Below are positions 34,452-41,871 of a DNA stretch of 41,871 bases, piece by piece (the first letter of the stretch is position 1; the number at the start of each line of letters is the position of its first letter). Under the pieces are notes generated by a model, which was given only the letters and a program-made list of their open reading frames with translations, did no database searches and was not told where the DNA came from. This DNA comes from Bacteroidales bacterium (GTDB lineage Bacteria; Bacteroidota; Bacteroidia; Bacteroidales; UBA932): the NCBI GenBank assembly GCA_017415715.1, contig JAFQFD010000009.1, forward strand, positions 1 to 41,871, written 5' to 3'. Made by a program: the position numbers and the translations under genes.

Positions 34452-34931
34452 CTATTCCTCTACAGGGTATCCTATTGCTATGGCGCAGTATGGGCGGAGG
34501 CCATCCTTGATGCCAAGGAGGTTGCGGACGTAGTCCTCTGCCTTTGCTCCTTCAGGCTCTGCCTTGAGGCATGGGCGTCCGTTTATGTGCACCCAGCAGC
34601 TCACCAGGTCCATCGCTGTCACTGCAAGCTGGATGAATGTCGCCGATATTGCGCAATTGTCGACCCAGAGGTCGGTCTTTGTGTCGTCTCCGAGAACTAC
34701 GATGGCGGCCTGCGCTCCGCTGAGGAGTGCCGAGCCATAGTCTCTCATCTGGGAAAGGGCATCAAGTGTGTCCCTGTCCTCGATTATCATGAATGCGGAA
34801 CTCTTGCTGTTCCTTGATGAAGGAGCGGTCTGAGCGACCTTGACGATTGCGTCAAGCACCTCCTTCTCTACAGGCCTGTCAGCATACTTCCTGACACTGT
34901 GCCTCTTCTCTATAACATCTAAAAAATCCAT
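34452..34931 (-). CDS. Nitroreductase family protein
   Basis: The 159-residue protein is a short nitroreductase-like flavoprotein: the FMN-binding start RHSVRKYADRPVEKEVL, APSSRNSKS, and the C-terminal GLRPYCAIAIGYPVEE. It probably binds FMN and uses NAD(P)H; substrates vary widely in the family. It is about 159 residues where 170-200 is more usual, but both ends of the domain are present. It has no close neighbours on the same transcript; pheS lies 269 bases downstream behind the palindromic interval. Confidence 0.9.
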   Translation of the reverse strand: MDFLDVIEKRHSVRKYADRPVEKEVLDAIVKVAQTAPSSRNSKSSAFMIIEDRDTLDALSQMRDYGSALLSGAQAAIVVLGDDTKTDLWVDNCAISATFIQLAVTAMDLVSCWVHINGRPCLKAEPEGAKAEDYVRNLLGIKDGLRPYCAIAIGYPVEE

Positions 34932-34971
34932 AATCTATTCCTTTGTTGCTTGAAGGACGGGGGTAAAAAAT

Positions 34972-35109
34972 AAAACCGTGGCCGCCCATGGCCTCGTGAA
35001 TGGTCGCGATGGCCGTTAGAGAATGTCCGGTGGACATTCGTGCCTGAGCAGTAGGGCTTTAGCCCGCCGGTTGGGGCCCGCCGCGAAGCGGTGGGAGGGA
35101 TTTAGTTTT
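34972..35109. repeat. BIME-like intergenic element, long copy
   Basis: Two conserved blocks, 34972-35003 (starting AAAACCGTGGCCGCCCATGG) and 35074-35109 (starting GGGCCCGCCGCGAAGCGG), flank 70 bases containing GAATGTCC-GGT-GGACATTC and GGGCT-TTA-GCCC-like hairpins. Both blocks recur in inverse orientation and almost fused at 39442-39508. It fills the gap between the nitroreductase and the small secreted protein gene. Confidence 0.8.
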
Positions 35110-35530
35110 ATTTTTTATCCCCGCCCTGGGCCTTGGCCTTGCGTTTCGCCCTCGCCTTCTGGGCTTTCGCCGCTCCCTGCTTCAGGTATGCGGCCCACTG
35201 CTCTTCTGTAAATATCCTCTTGTATGTCGCGTCGATCTGGTCAAGCCACTTGTCGCGCACATCCTGATACATCGATGTATTGCCCACCTTGGCATTCCTG
35301 AGATGCTCATATTCCGCCATCATCGCAGGGAAGTCATGCTTGAGGGTGGAGTCCACATAGAACACCTGCCAGTCCTCGAGGTCAAGCACCCTCTGGAGCC
35401 TGTCGGCCTCCATTTCGGCCTGCTCGTATATGTCCGGCTGCTCCTGCTGCTGGGCGTTTGCCGTGCCATTGAACGCCAATATTGCAAAAAGCGAGGTCAA
35501 TGCGGCCATAAGGCATATATTCGATTTCAT
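35108..35530 (-). CDS. Small secreted protein of unknown function
   Basis: The 140-residue product has a signal peptide (cleavage near TANA-QQQ, residue 26) and a helical mature part of about 115 residues with Trp-rich motifs LEDWQVFYVDSTLKHDFPAM and FTEEQWAAYLKQG, ending in a very basic tail (KAQKARAKRKAKAQ). The TEEQW-type helical hairpin recalls Spy/CpxP or LTXXQ-like periplasmic proteins but I cannot assign it. Its promoter region faces the C69 peptidase gene, with a TATCTTTG box on the minus strand at 35564-35557. Confidence 0.75.
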   Translation of the reverse strand: MKSNICLMAALTSLFAILAFNGTANAQQQEQPDIYEQAEMEADRLQRVLDLEDWQVFYVDSTLKHDFPAMMAEYEHLRNAKVGNTSMYQDVRDKWLDQIDATYKRIFTEEQWAAYLKQGAAKAQKARAKRKAKAQGGDKK

Positions 35531-35548
35531 AACTAGCGAAAATTTTTA

Positions 35549-35564
35549 TAGTTTTGCAAAGATA
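35549..35564. promoter_or_regulatory. Divergent -7 boxes of the small secreted protein and C69 peptidase genes
   Basis: TAGTTTTG on the plus strand (35549-35556) and TATCTTTG on the minus strand (35564-35557) are exactly adjacent, each a TAnnTTTG match. For the plus box TTTC lies 20 bases upstream; no clear -33 is seen for the minus box. Their contact suggests the two promoters compete for polymerase. Confidence 0.5.
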
Positions 35565-35604
35565 AACAAGTTACAAAATTAGTTAATTATAATAAAAGTA
35601 CAAA

Positions 35605-37365
35605 ATGAGACGACTTACAAAAGCCATCCTGTTTGCTTTAGCGGCCTTCGGCGTGAGCCAGATGGACAGCCATGCCTGCACAAATGTCCTTGTAACAAAG
35701 GGAGCCAGCACCGACGGCTCCAACATGATTTCATATGCAGCCGACTCGCATCAGCTCTTCGGAGAACTCTATTATGAGCCTGCAGGAGTATGGAGCGAAG
35801 GCGACATGCGCCGCATCGACGAATGGGACACAGGAAAGTTCCTCGGATACATTCCGCAGGTTGCCAGGACATACCAGAGGGTCGGCAACATGAACGAGCA
35901 CCAGCTCATCATAGCCGAGACCACATACGGCGGACGTCCTGAACTTGAGGACCCTAAGGGAATCATGGATTATGGCTCACTCATTTATGTAGCTCTCGAG
36001 AGGGCGAAGACAGCACGCGAGGCCATCGCGGTGATTGCAGACCTCGCAAACACATATGGATACTACTCAAGCGGAGAGTCCTTCTCTATCGCAGATACTG
36101 AAGAAGTATGGGTCATGGACCTTATCGGAAAGGGACCGGACAACAAGGGCATCGTGTGGGTTGCCAGAAGGGTTCCCGACGGATACATCTGCTCGCACGC
36201 CAACCAGGCGCGCATCAGCACCTTCCCTCTTGACGATCCGGAGAACTGCATGTACGCCCCTGACGTGATCACATTCGCACGCGAGAAGGGATACTTCAGC
36301 GGCGCTGACAAGGACTTCAGCTTCTGCGACGCATACGCACCGCTCGACTTCAGCGGAATGCGCGGCTGCGAGGCTCGCGCATGGGCTGCGTTCAACATCC
36401 TCTGCGACGGCAAGTTCACCTTCGAGGATGAGAACGGCAACGTCGTGACTAAAGATGCATACGACTATATCGACTACGCGATGGGATGGGACAAGAGCAA
36501 GAGGTTCCCTCTCTTCGTGAAGCCTTCACGCAAGATCAGCGTAAAGGATGTGGCCGATGTAATGCGTGACCATTACGAGGGCACCCCTATGGATATGACA
36601 ACTGATATAGGAGCAGGCGGAAACGCCCTCCCATACCGCTGGAGGCCGATGGGCTTCGAGCACGATGGCAAGGAGTATGTCAACGAGAGGGCTATCGCCA
36701 CTCAGCAGACAGGCTTCTGGTTCGTGGGACAGTCACGCGGATGGCTTCCTGACGAGATCGGAGGCATCAACTGGTTCGGATGTGACGATGCCGCCACATC
36801 ATACCTCACCCCTATCTATACATCTACCCGCGAGGTTCCCGAAAGCTTCCGCGTAGGAAACGGCAACATGATCACATACTCCCCTACATCTGCATTCTGG
36901 ATGACAAACCGCGTTGCAAACGCATGCTACAAGGCATACAACATAATGTTCCCTACTGTTGATGCTGTCATCGATGCATGGGAGGCGGAGATGGTCGAGG
37001 CGGTTGCCAAAGCTGACGAGGAGGCGCTTGCGCTCTACGAGGCAGCCGACAAGGCACCGCGCAAGAAGATCCGCCGCAACGACAAGTGCCGCAAAGTGGT
37101 GGACCCATACACAGGTGTACGCGAATATCTTACAAAGTTCTCTGTCGACAATGCACAGAGGATATTCAACAAGTGGGTAGAGCTTGAGCAGCTTCTTCTG
37201 GTGAAGTATATCGACGGCAATGTGAAGGCTCAGAATGAGGACGGAAGCTTCGTCACAAACGAGCATACAGACTGCATTCCGGCAAAGATCACTCAGCCAG
37301 GCTACACCGACAAGTGGAAAGAGGCTGTAGCAAAGGACCATGGATCAGTAATAGAAGTTAAATAA
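35605..37365 (+). CDS. C69 family dipeptidase (PepD-like), secreted
   Basis: The 586-residue protein is an N-terminal nucleophile peptidase of the C69 family. Its signal peptide ends SHA, so cleavage exposes Cys25 (CTNVLVTKGAS) as the N-terminal nucleophile of the mature enzyme. Family blocks follow: NMISYAADSHQLFGELYYEP, AETTYGGRPEL, GESFSIADTEEVWVMDLIGK, and ARRVPDGYICSHANQARI. It releases dipeptides or dipeptide-cleaved amino acids in the periplasm. It is followed after eight bases by the polyferredoxin gene, so the two are probably co-transcribed, although no functional link is known to me. Confidence 0.93.
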   Translation: MRRLTKAILFALAAFGVSQMDSHACTNVLVTKGASTDGSNMISYAADSHQLFGELYYEPAGVWSEGDMRRIDEWDTGKFLGYIPQVARTYQRVGNMNEHQLIIAETTYGGRPELEDPKGIMDYGSLIYVALERAKTAREAIAVIADLANTYGYYSSGESFSIADTEEVWVMDLIGKGPDNKGIVWVARRVPDGYICSHANQARISTFPLDDPENCMYAPDVITFAREKGYFSGADKDFSFCDAYAPLDFSGMRGCEARAWAAFNILCDGKFTFEDENGNVVTKDAYDYIDYAMGWDKSKRFPLFVKPSRKISVKDVADVMRDHYEGTPMDMTTDIGAGGNALPYRWRPMGFEHDGKEYVNERAIATQQTGFWFVGQSRGWLPDEIGGINWFGCDDAATSYLTPIYTSTREVPESFRVGNGNMITYSPTSAFWMTNRVANACYKAYNIMFPTVDAVIDAWEAEMVEAVAKADEEALALYEAADKAPRKKIRRNDKCRKVVDPYTGVREYLTKFSVDNAQRIFNKWVELEQLLLVKYIDGNVKAQNEDGSFVTNEHTDCIPAKITQPGYTDKWKEAVAKDHGSVIEVK

Positions 37366-37373
37366 TCATAGTC

Positions 37374-39395
37374 ATGTCTAGAAAGTCGACAATCATCACA
37401 AACTGGCCCAAGTACCTCCTCCAGTGGGGAGTGCTTATCGCCCTTGTAGTGTTCATCACAGGCCTCATTCCTTCTGAAGAGGCTGTAGACCCTGAGGCAT
37501 ACTGCCCTATGGGCGGCCTCCAGGCGCTTGCGACATACCTGGCGAACAACAGCCTGCCTTGCAGCATGTCTTCGCTCCAGGTGATGATGGGCATCGCCCT
37601 GCTGGCTGCCGTAGTGCTGTTCAGCAAGCTGTTCTGCGCATATATCTGCCCGCTGGGCACAGTGCAGGACCTCATCAGCAAGGCTCGCAACGCAATGCAC
37701 ATCAAGTCGATAAAGGTCCGCAACGGATCCATCCTCGACAAGGTGCTCCGCATCGTGAAATATGCTCTGCTTTTCTGGATTTTCTACATGACAGTGGAGG
37801 CCAGCGAACTCTTCTGCAAGAACATAGATCCATACTATGCGATCGCGACTGGATTCAAGGGCGAAATCACCCTCTGGATGTCTATCGTATCGATCTGTCT
37901 GGTGGTTCTTGGAAGCTTCCTCATAGACATGTTCTGGTGCCGCTATCTCTGTCCGCTCGGAGCGATCTCCAACACTTTGAAGTTCTGGCTGTGGATCGGC
38001 GTGCTCTTCGGAGCATACTATGTCGCTGACGTTCTCGGAGCAAACATTCCTTGGGCCGTGCTTCTCGGAGGATTCTGCATCGCAGGATACCTGCTCGAGA
38101 TCCTTCATGCAAGGCCTAAGCTGCAGGTGCTCAAACTGCAGAAGAACATGGCGACCTGCAACAACTGCGGTCTCTGCGCGAAGAAGTGTCCATATCATGT
38201 CGACATCAAGTCGTTCCGCAACGGAACCGTCGACTCTGTCGACTGTACTCTCTGCGGCGAGTGTGTGGCAGTCTGCAACACAGGAGCGCTGCAGGTGGGC
38301 ATCGGAAGCGGCAAGAGGATGAAGGGCGGATTCTGGAATCTGGTTCCGGCAATCCTGACCGTCGTTCTCGTGGCGTTCGGAATGTGGGCCGGCGGCAGGT
38401 TCGAGCTGCCTACAATTGACATGAAGTGGGGCATCGAGGTCATGGGACCTGACAGCACCATGGTGAAGGCTGTGGACGAGAGCACACTGGAGACCGTTTC
38501 TGTGGAGGGACTCCGTTCTGTGAAGTGCTACGGCAGTTCTATGGCTTTCAAGGCAAAACTTGAGAAGATCCAGGGCGTTCATGGAGTGAAGGTATTTGTA
38601 AAGAGGCATACAGCCGACATTCTCTATAATCCTGCTGTTACAAATCCTGACAAGATCCAGGAGGCTATATATGTTCCGTCGAAGTTCAGGATCCAGACTC
38701 CGGACCCTGCAGAGTGCGACTCGCTCAAGGTGGTGACCATCCGCACCGAGGGAATGTATGACAAGCTCGACATCAACTATCTCGGCATGCAGTTCAGACT
38801 CACTGGCAAGAAGCTTTATGGCATCGAGACCGAGTTCGCATGTCCACTCATAGTACGCGTCTATATGGATCCGTCAGAGGATGTGGACGAGGACTGGTTC
38901 GAGGAGATGGTTGAGATGGAGACTCTCGAGATGCCTGTTCATGGCGGAGGCACCAAGGTCATCGAAGTGGACTATGAGTTCGTTGAGATGGAGGATGAGG
39001 TGGCATATATTTCTACCGCAGATTTCATCAGGAAGATGTTCTCGCCTTTCAGAGTGCAGTGGAAGAGCCGCATCGAGGCGGCTGAAGGCAAGCAGCAGTA
39101 TGTATATGAGATCGTGGACAAGAACTACGAGAAGCCTATCATTCTGCGCAACATGCCGTTCCTGAGCAACCATCTGTCGACCCATGAGGGTGTTATCGGA
39201 GTATATCTGGACCTCAACAAGGATCTGCAGCCAGCAATCCAGATCAGGTTTGCGGAGCCGATGACGGCAGATAAGCTCTGGGAGCTCATGACCATGGAGA
39301 CATGGACTATTACCTACAAGAAGGACGACGTGCGCCAGGAGCCGGCAAAACTCAGCTTCAAGGCTCAGGGCAGCACCTATGAATATACTGAATAA
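37374..39395 (+). CDS. Polyferredoxin membrane protein (NapH-like) with HMA-like domain
   Basis: The 673-residue protein has about six transmembrane segments in its first 340 residues, with NapH/CcoG-type Cys motifs on the loops (YCPMGG at Cys44, CAYICPLG at 88-92, WCRYLCPLG near 190), then two 4Fe-4S ferredoxin motifs (CNNCGLCAKKCP and CTLCGECVAVC). A ferredoxin-like heavy-metal-associated fold follows at about 378-440 (VEGLRSVKCYGSS, GVHGVKVFVKR, ADILYNP), in which the metal-binding Cys-x-x-Cys has become Ser-x-x-Cys, and then a 200-residue acidic tail of unknown function. Probably moves electrons across or along the inner membrane. Long frames on the opposite strand are shadows. The substrate is not readable. 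Confidence 0.88.
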   Translation: MSRKSTIITNWPKYLLQWGVLIALVVFITGLIPSEEAVDPEAYCPMGGLQALATYLANNSLPCSMSSLQVMMGIALLAAVVLFSKLFCAYICPLGTVQDLISKARNAMHIKSIKVRNGSILDKVLRIVKYALLFWIFYMTVEASELFCKNIDPYYAIATGFKGEITLWMSIVSICLVVLGSFLIDMFWCRYLCPLGAISNTLKFWLWIGVLFGAYYVADVLGANIPWAVLLGGFCIAGYLLEILHARPKLQVLKLQKNMATCNNCGLCAKKCPYHVDIKSFRNGTVDSVDCTLCGECVAVCNTGALQVGIGSGKRMKGGFWNLVPAILTVVLVAFGMWAGGRFELPTIDMKWGIEVMGPDSTMVKAVDESTLETVSVEGLRSVKCYGSSMAFKAKLEKIQGVHGVKVFVKRHTADILYNPAVTNPDKIQEAIYVPSKFRIQTPDPAECDSLKVVTIRTEGMYDKLDINYLGMQFRLTGKKLYGIETEFACPLIVRVYMDPSEDVDEDWFEEMVEMETLEMPVHGGGTKVIEVDYEFVEMEDEVAYISTADFIRKMFSPFRVQWKSRIEAAEGKQQYVYEIVDKNYEKPIILRNMPFLSNHLSTHEGVIGVYLDLNKDLQPAIQIRFAEPMTADKLWELMTMETWTITYKKDDVRQEPAKLSFKAQGSTYEYTE

Positions 39396-39419
39396 CTCAT
39401 AAGTTATTGAATTATCATA

Positions 39420-39528
39420 TGACAGTACGTGAGGTTTGAAAACTAAATCCCTCCCACCGCTTCGCGGCGGGCCCCTCCCATTCACGAGGCCATGGGCGGC
39501 CACGGTTTTCAAACCTCACGTACTGTCA
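39420..39528. repeat. 24-bp perfect inverted repeat enclosing a short BIME-like element
   Basis: Bases 39420-39443 are the exact reverse complement of 39505-39528. Between the arms lie the two conserved blocks of the 34972-35109 element, inverted and joined with only three bases between them instead of 70. The unit lies between two rightward genes, 25 bases after one stop and 22 bases before the next start. As RNA it would form a very stable hairpin and might act as a terminator or processing site. Confidence 0.9.
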
Positions 39529-39550
39529 CAGAAATAAGTAACCATTAAGT

Positions 39551-41686
39551 ATGAATATCAAGAAGTTTCTGATTTTGGTCTGTGTTTTTGCGGGTGGTAT
39601 TTCCGCGAAGGCAGATGAGGGAATGTGGATGATCAATGCCATCGATGCTGCTCTGGAAAAGAAGATGCAGGAACGAGGGCTGGAACTTTCGGCAGGCGAG
39701 ATATATAATGCCGATGCTCCCGGAGCCTGTGTTTCTGATGCCGTGGTCTCCATGGCTTTCGGATGTACGGGAAGCATCATTTCCAACGAGGGACTTCTGA
39801 TAACCAACCACCACTGCGCATACAGCGACATCCACGCCCTGAGCACCCCCGAGCACAACTATCTCGAGGAGGGTTTCTGGGCATTCCGCGCCGACGAAGA
39901 GGTAAACATAAAGGACAAGACCGTCTACTTCCTCAAAAGGGTGCTTGACGTCACCGAGGAGGTTGAGAAGGTGAAAGCCGAGTATGAGGCGGCCGGCAAG
40001 CCTGCCGGAAGCAGAAAACTGAGCTTCGTGATGGAGAGCAAATACAGGAACGAAACAGGCCTGGAGCCATGGCTCGCCATCATGTGGGGCGGATCCAAGT
40101 ATTACATGGCTCTCTATGAGGTATATAGCGATGTCCGCCTCGTGGCCGCGCCTCCGGTGTCATCCGCTGCCTTCGGCGGTGACATTGACAACTGGGAGTG
40201 GCCGCAGCACAAATGCGACTTCGCGATGTATCGTGTCTACACCGCCCCTGACGGATCTCCTGCCACATATTCAAAGGACAATGTTCCTATGAAACCGAAG
40301 GCTAAGCTGAACATATCCCTTGACGGATACAAGGAAGGAGACTTCACCATGGTCATAGGATACCCCGGCAGGACCAACCGCTACAGCAGTTCGTTCGAGG
40401 TCGACTTCAATGAATCGGTAAAGCTTCCTATAAGCAACGGCATCCGCGGCGAGCAGATGTCCATCATCAAGAAATGGATGGACACAGATCCTCAGATCCG
40501 TCTGAAATATGCTGACTACTTCTTCAGCCTCAGCAATGTGCAGGAGCTCTATAGCGGGGAGGTCGAGTGCTGCGAGAGATTTGATGTCGTAGGGAAGAAG
40601 CAGGAACTTGAGAAGGAACTGCAGGAGTGGATCATGGCTTCACCTGAGCGCGCGGAGCGTTGGGGCGACCTGCTTGCACACCTTGAAAGGAACTATAAGG
40701 CTATAGCCCCTGCAGAAGCCAATGCCGCATATTTCAGAGAAACGCTTATCCGAGGCACACGCCTGAGCACCATCATGAGGCGTGCATCAAACCCTCGAAA
40801 CCAGCAGGGAACAGGTCCGAAGATGCTTGAGGCATATGAGGAACTGGACCTGAGGGTTGAGCGGGAGCTTATGGAATACGCTCTGGAGACATATATCAAC
40901 AACATAGATCCGAAGTATTTAACTCCTTGGCAGAATGAAATCCTCAGCAAGTTCGCCGTGGACGGTGGATATGACACCAAGGCACTGTCTGACAGTCTCT
41001 GGAACACAAGTCTGTTCACGACTGAAGACGGCATACGCAGACTTGGCGAGAGGGATGTCGAGTTTACGGACATCATTGAAGACCCGCTTGCAAAGTTCAT
41101 CCTGGACATCAAGGTGACAGCCTTCAACGGCGACAAGCAGAAGGCAGAGGGAGAGATCAGCACTGTCGCTCTTGACAGGGAGTTCACTCATGCCCTCTAT
41201 CAGATGCGCCTGGACAAAGGCCAGCCGCAGTATCCTGACGCCAACTCTACAATGCGAATCACATACGGAACAGTAGGCCACCTTGAGCCGCGTGACGGCG
41301 TCATCTGCGACTGGAAGACCACTCCTGCAGGAATACTTGAGAAGTACAGCCCTGCAGACTATGACTTCCACCTCAACGACAGGCAGTATCTGCTCTATCG
41401 TTCGGCAGACTGGGGCAGATGGGGCTTTGGTCCGGACAACAGTCTGATGTATGTGAACTTCCTTACTGACAATGACATCACAGGAGGAAACTCAGGAAGT
41501 CCGGTCATGAACTCTAAAGGTGAACTGATAGGTCTCGCGTTCGACGGCAACAAGGAGTCGCTCACAAGCGACGTATACTGCACGCCTGGCTACAACAAAT
41601 GCGTATGCGTAGACATCCGTTTCATCCTTTGGACCATAGACCGCTACGCCGGTCTCACCCGCATCATCGAAGAAATCGGTCTATAA
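39551..41686 (+). CDS. dpp7: S46 family dipeptidyl-peptidase, DPP7 type
   Basis: The 711-residue protein has a signal peptide (cleavage near SAKA, residue 21) and the chymotrypsin-fold S46 triad: His88 in TNHHCAY, Asp in FGGDIDNWEWPQH (near residue 220) and Ser in TGGNSGSPV (near residue 650). Eighteen residues after the Ser is Gly (in LAFDGN), where DPP11 has Arg; Gly marks the DPP7 type, which prefers a hydrophobic residue before the cleaved bond. The length of about 710 is normal. It removes dipeptides from the N-terminus of peptides in the periplasm, feeding amino acid fermentation, and pairs logically with the C69 dipeptidase upstream. The assignment of DPP7 against DPP11 rests on one residue. 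Confidence 0.93.
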   Translation: MNIKKFLILVCVFAGGISAKADEGMWMINAIDAALEKKMQERGLELSAGEIYNADAPGACVSDAVVSMAFGCTGSIISNEGLLITNHHCAYSDIHALSTPEHNYLEEGFWAFRADEEVNIKDKTVYFLKRVLDVTEEVEKVKAEYEAAGKPAGSRKLSFVMESKYRNETGLEPWLAIMWGGSKYYMALYEVYSDVRLVAAPPVSSAAFGGDIDNWEWPQHKCDFAMYRVYTAPDGSPATYSKDNVPMKPKAKLNISLDGYKEGDFTMVIGYPGRTNRYSSSFEVDFNESVKLPISNGIRGEQMSIIKKWMDTDPQIRLKYADYFFSLSNVQELYSGEVECCERFDVVGKKQELEKELQEWIMASPERAERWGDLLAHLERNYKAIAPAEANAAYFRETLIRGTRLSTIMRRASNPRNQQGTGPKMLEAYEELDLRVERELMEYALETYINNIDPKYLTPWQNEILSKFAVDGGYDTKALSDSLWNTSLFTTEDGIRRLGERDVEFTDIIEDPLAKFILDIKVTAFNGDKQKAEGEISTVALDREFTHALYQMRLDKGQPQYPDANSTMRITYGTVGHLEPRDGVICDWKTTPAGILEKYSPADYDFHLNDRQYLLYRSADWGRWGFGPDNSLMYVNFLTDNDITGGNSGSPVMNSKGELIGLAFDGNKESLTSDVYCTPGYNKCVCVDIRFILWTIDRYAGLTRIIEEIGL

Positions 41687-41730
41687 AAATCTAAAAAAAG
41701 TGACATAATTATAAAAAAAAGAAAAAGTTG

Positions 41731-41871
41731 CAGGTTCATTCGAGGGCACTGAAAAAGTCCTCATAGAGGTCTGAAAAATTATCTGGGAAATGTTCACTAA
41801 TTTGGATGTTTCCCAGATTTTTTGTAACTTAACCTTTGTAAATCAAAGGGTTATGTTACCAAGTCAAGGCA
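41731..41871. repeat. Right copy of 141-bp terminal inverted repeat
   Basis: Exact reverse complement of bases 1-141. The 45 bases before it, after the peptidase stop, are A-rich (runs at 41711-41727) with no clear terminator. See the left copy for internal palindromes and interpretation. Confidence 0.9.

Noticed and set aside
37302-38609. 435-residue open frame on the minus strand
   Set aside because: It lies opposite the well-supported polyferredoxin gene, is His/Arg/Glu-rich as expected for a shadow frame, and shows no family motif.
1-41871. Complete composite transposon or a circular element
   Set aside because: The ends are inverted, not direct, so the contig does not circularise; no transposase, integrase or mobilisation gene lies near the ends, and pheS is included.

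Overview
The window looks like a metagenomic contig from an uncultured, probably gut-dwelling, member of the Bacteroidales. The evidence is promoters of the Bacteroidetes type (TTTG, 19-20 bases, TAnnTTTG), lipoproteins with fimbrillin-like, FISUMP, DUF4988 and DUF5123 domains, an S46 dipeptidyl-peptidase, a C69 dipeptidase, a TonB-dependent receptor with a carboxypeptidase-regulatory-like domain, and an anaerobic sulfatase-maturating enzyme almost identical in plan to the Bacteroides one. The genus cannot be fixed from sequence alone.

Region 1 (1-13,012) is a glycosaminoglycan-degradation locus. A truncated PL8-type lyase gene points left. A five-gene operon points right, with a clear promoter at 1071-1101 and a terminator at 11753-11787: GH88 unsaturated glucuronyl hydrolase, PL8 chondroitin/hyaluronan lyase, Ser-type sulfatase, a DUF4988/beta-helix lipoprotein that may be a second lyase, and a DUF4988/DUF4957/DUF5123 lipoprotein. 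The radical-SAM enzyme that activates Ser-type sulfatases follows on the other strand.

Region 2 (13,042-17,214) holds a 45-codon ORF and a fimbrillin-like lipoprotein whose C-terminal module matches that of the 9487 gene, an Rpn-like PD-(D/E)XK nuclease gene, and a decayed glycosidase-like pseudogene.

Region 3 (17,279-21,798) is a four-gene uronate operon: cytoplasmic KduD-like dehydrogenase, DUF4861 lipoprotein, an orphan galactitol-type PTS EIIC, and a KduI isomerase that carries a signal peptide. My main hypothesis is that unsaturated uronate released by the GH88 enzyme is isomerised outside the cytoplasm, imported by the EIIC homologue without phosphorylation, and reduced inside by KduD.

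Region 4 (21,800-22,575) is a gene-free repeat region with a CRISPR-like spacing that is not CRISPR.

Region 5 (22,513-29,820) is a leftward operon: TonB-dependent receptor, DUF4876 lipoprotein, DUF6850 outer-membrane barrel, fimbrillin/FISUMP lipoprotein. Two related REP-like palindromes sit between its genes and supply stop codons.

Region 6 (29,917-41,686) is mostly housekeeping or general: tRNA-Gly(GCC), alkaline phosphatase, a tandem SGNH esterase, pheS, a nitroreductase, a small secreted protein, C69 dipeptidase, a polyferredoxin membrane protein and a DPP7-type peptidase, with several palindromic intergenic repeats.

The two window ends are exact inverted copies of one 141-base sequence, probably the end of an insertion sequence where the assembly stopped.
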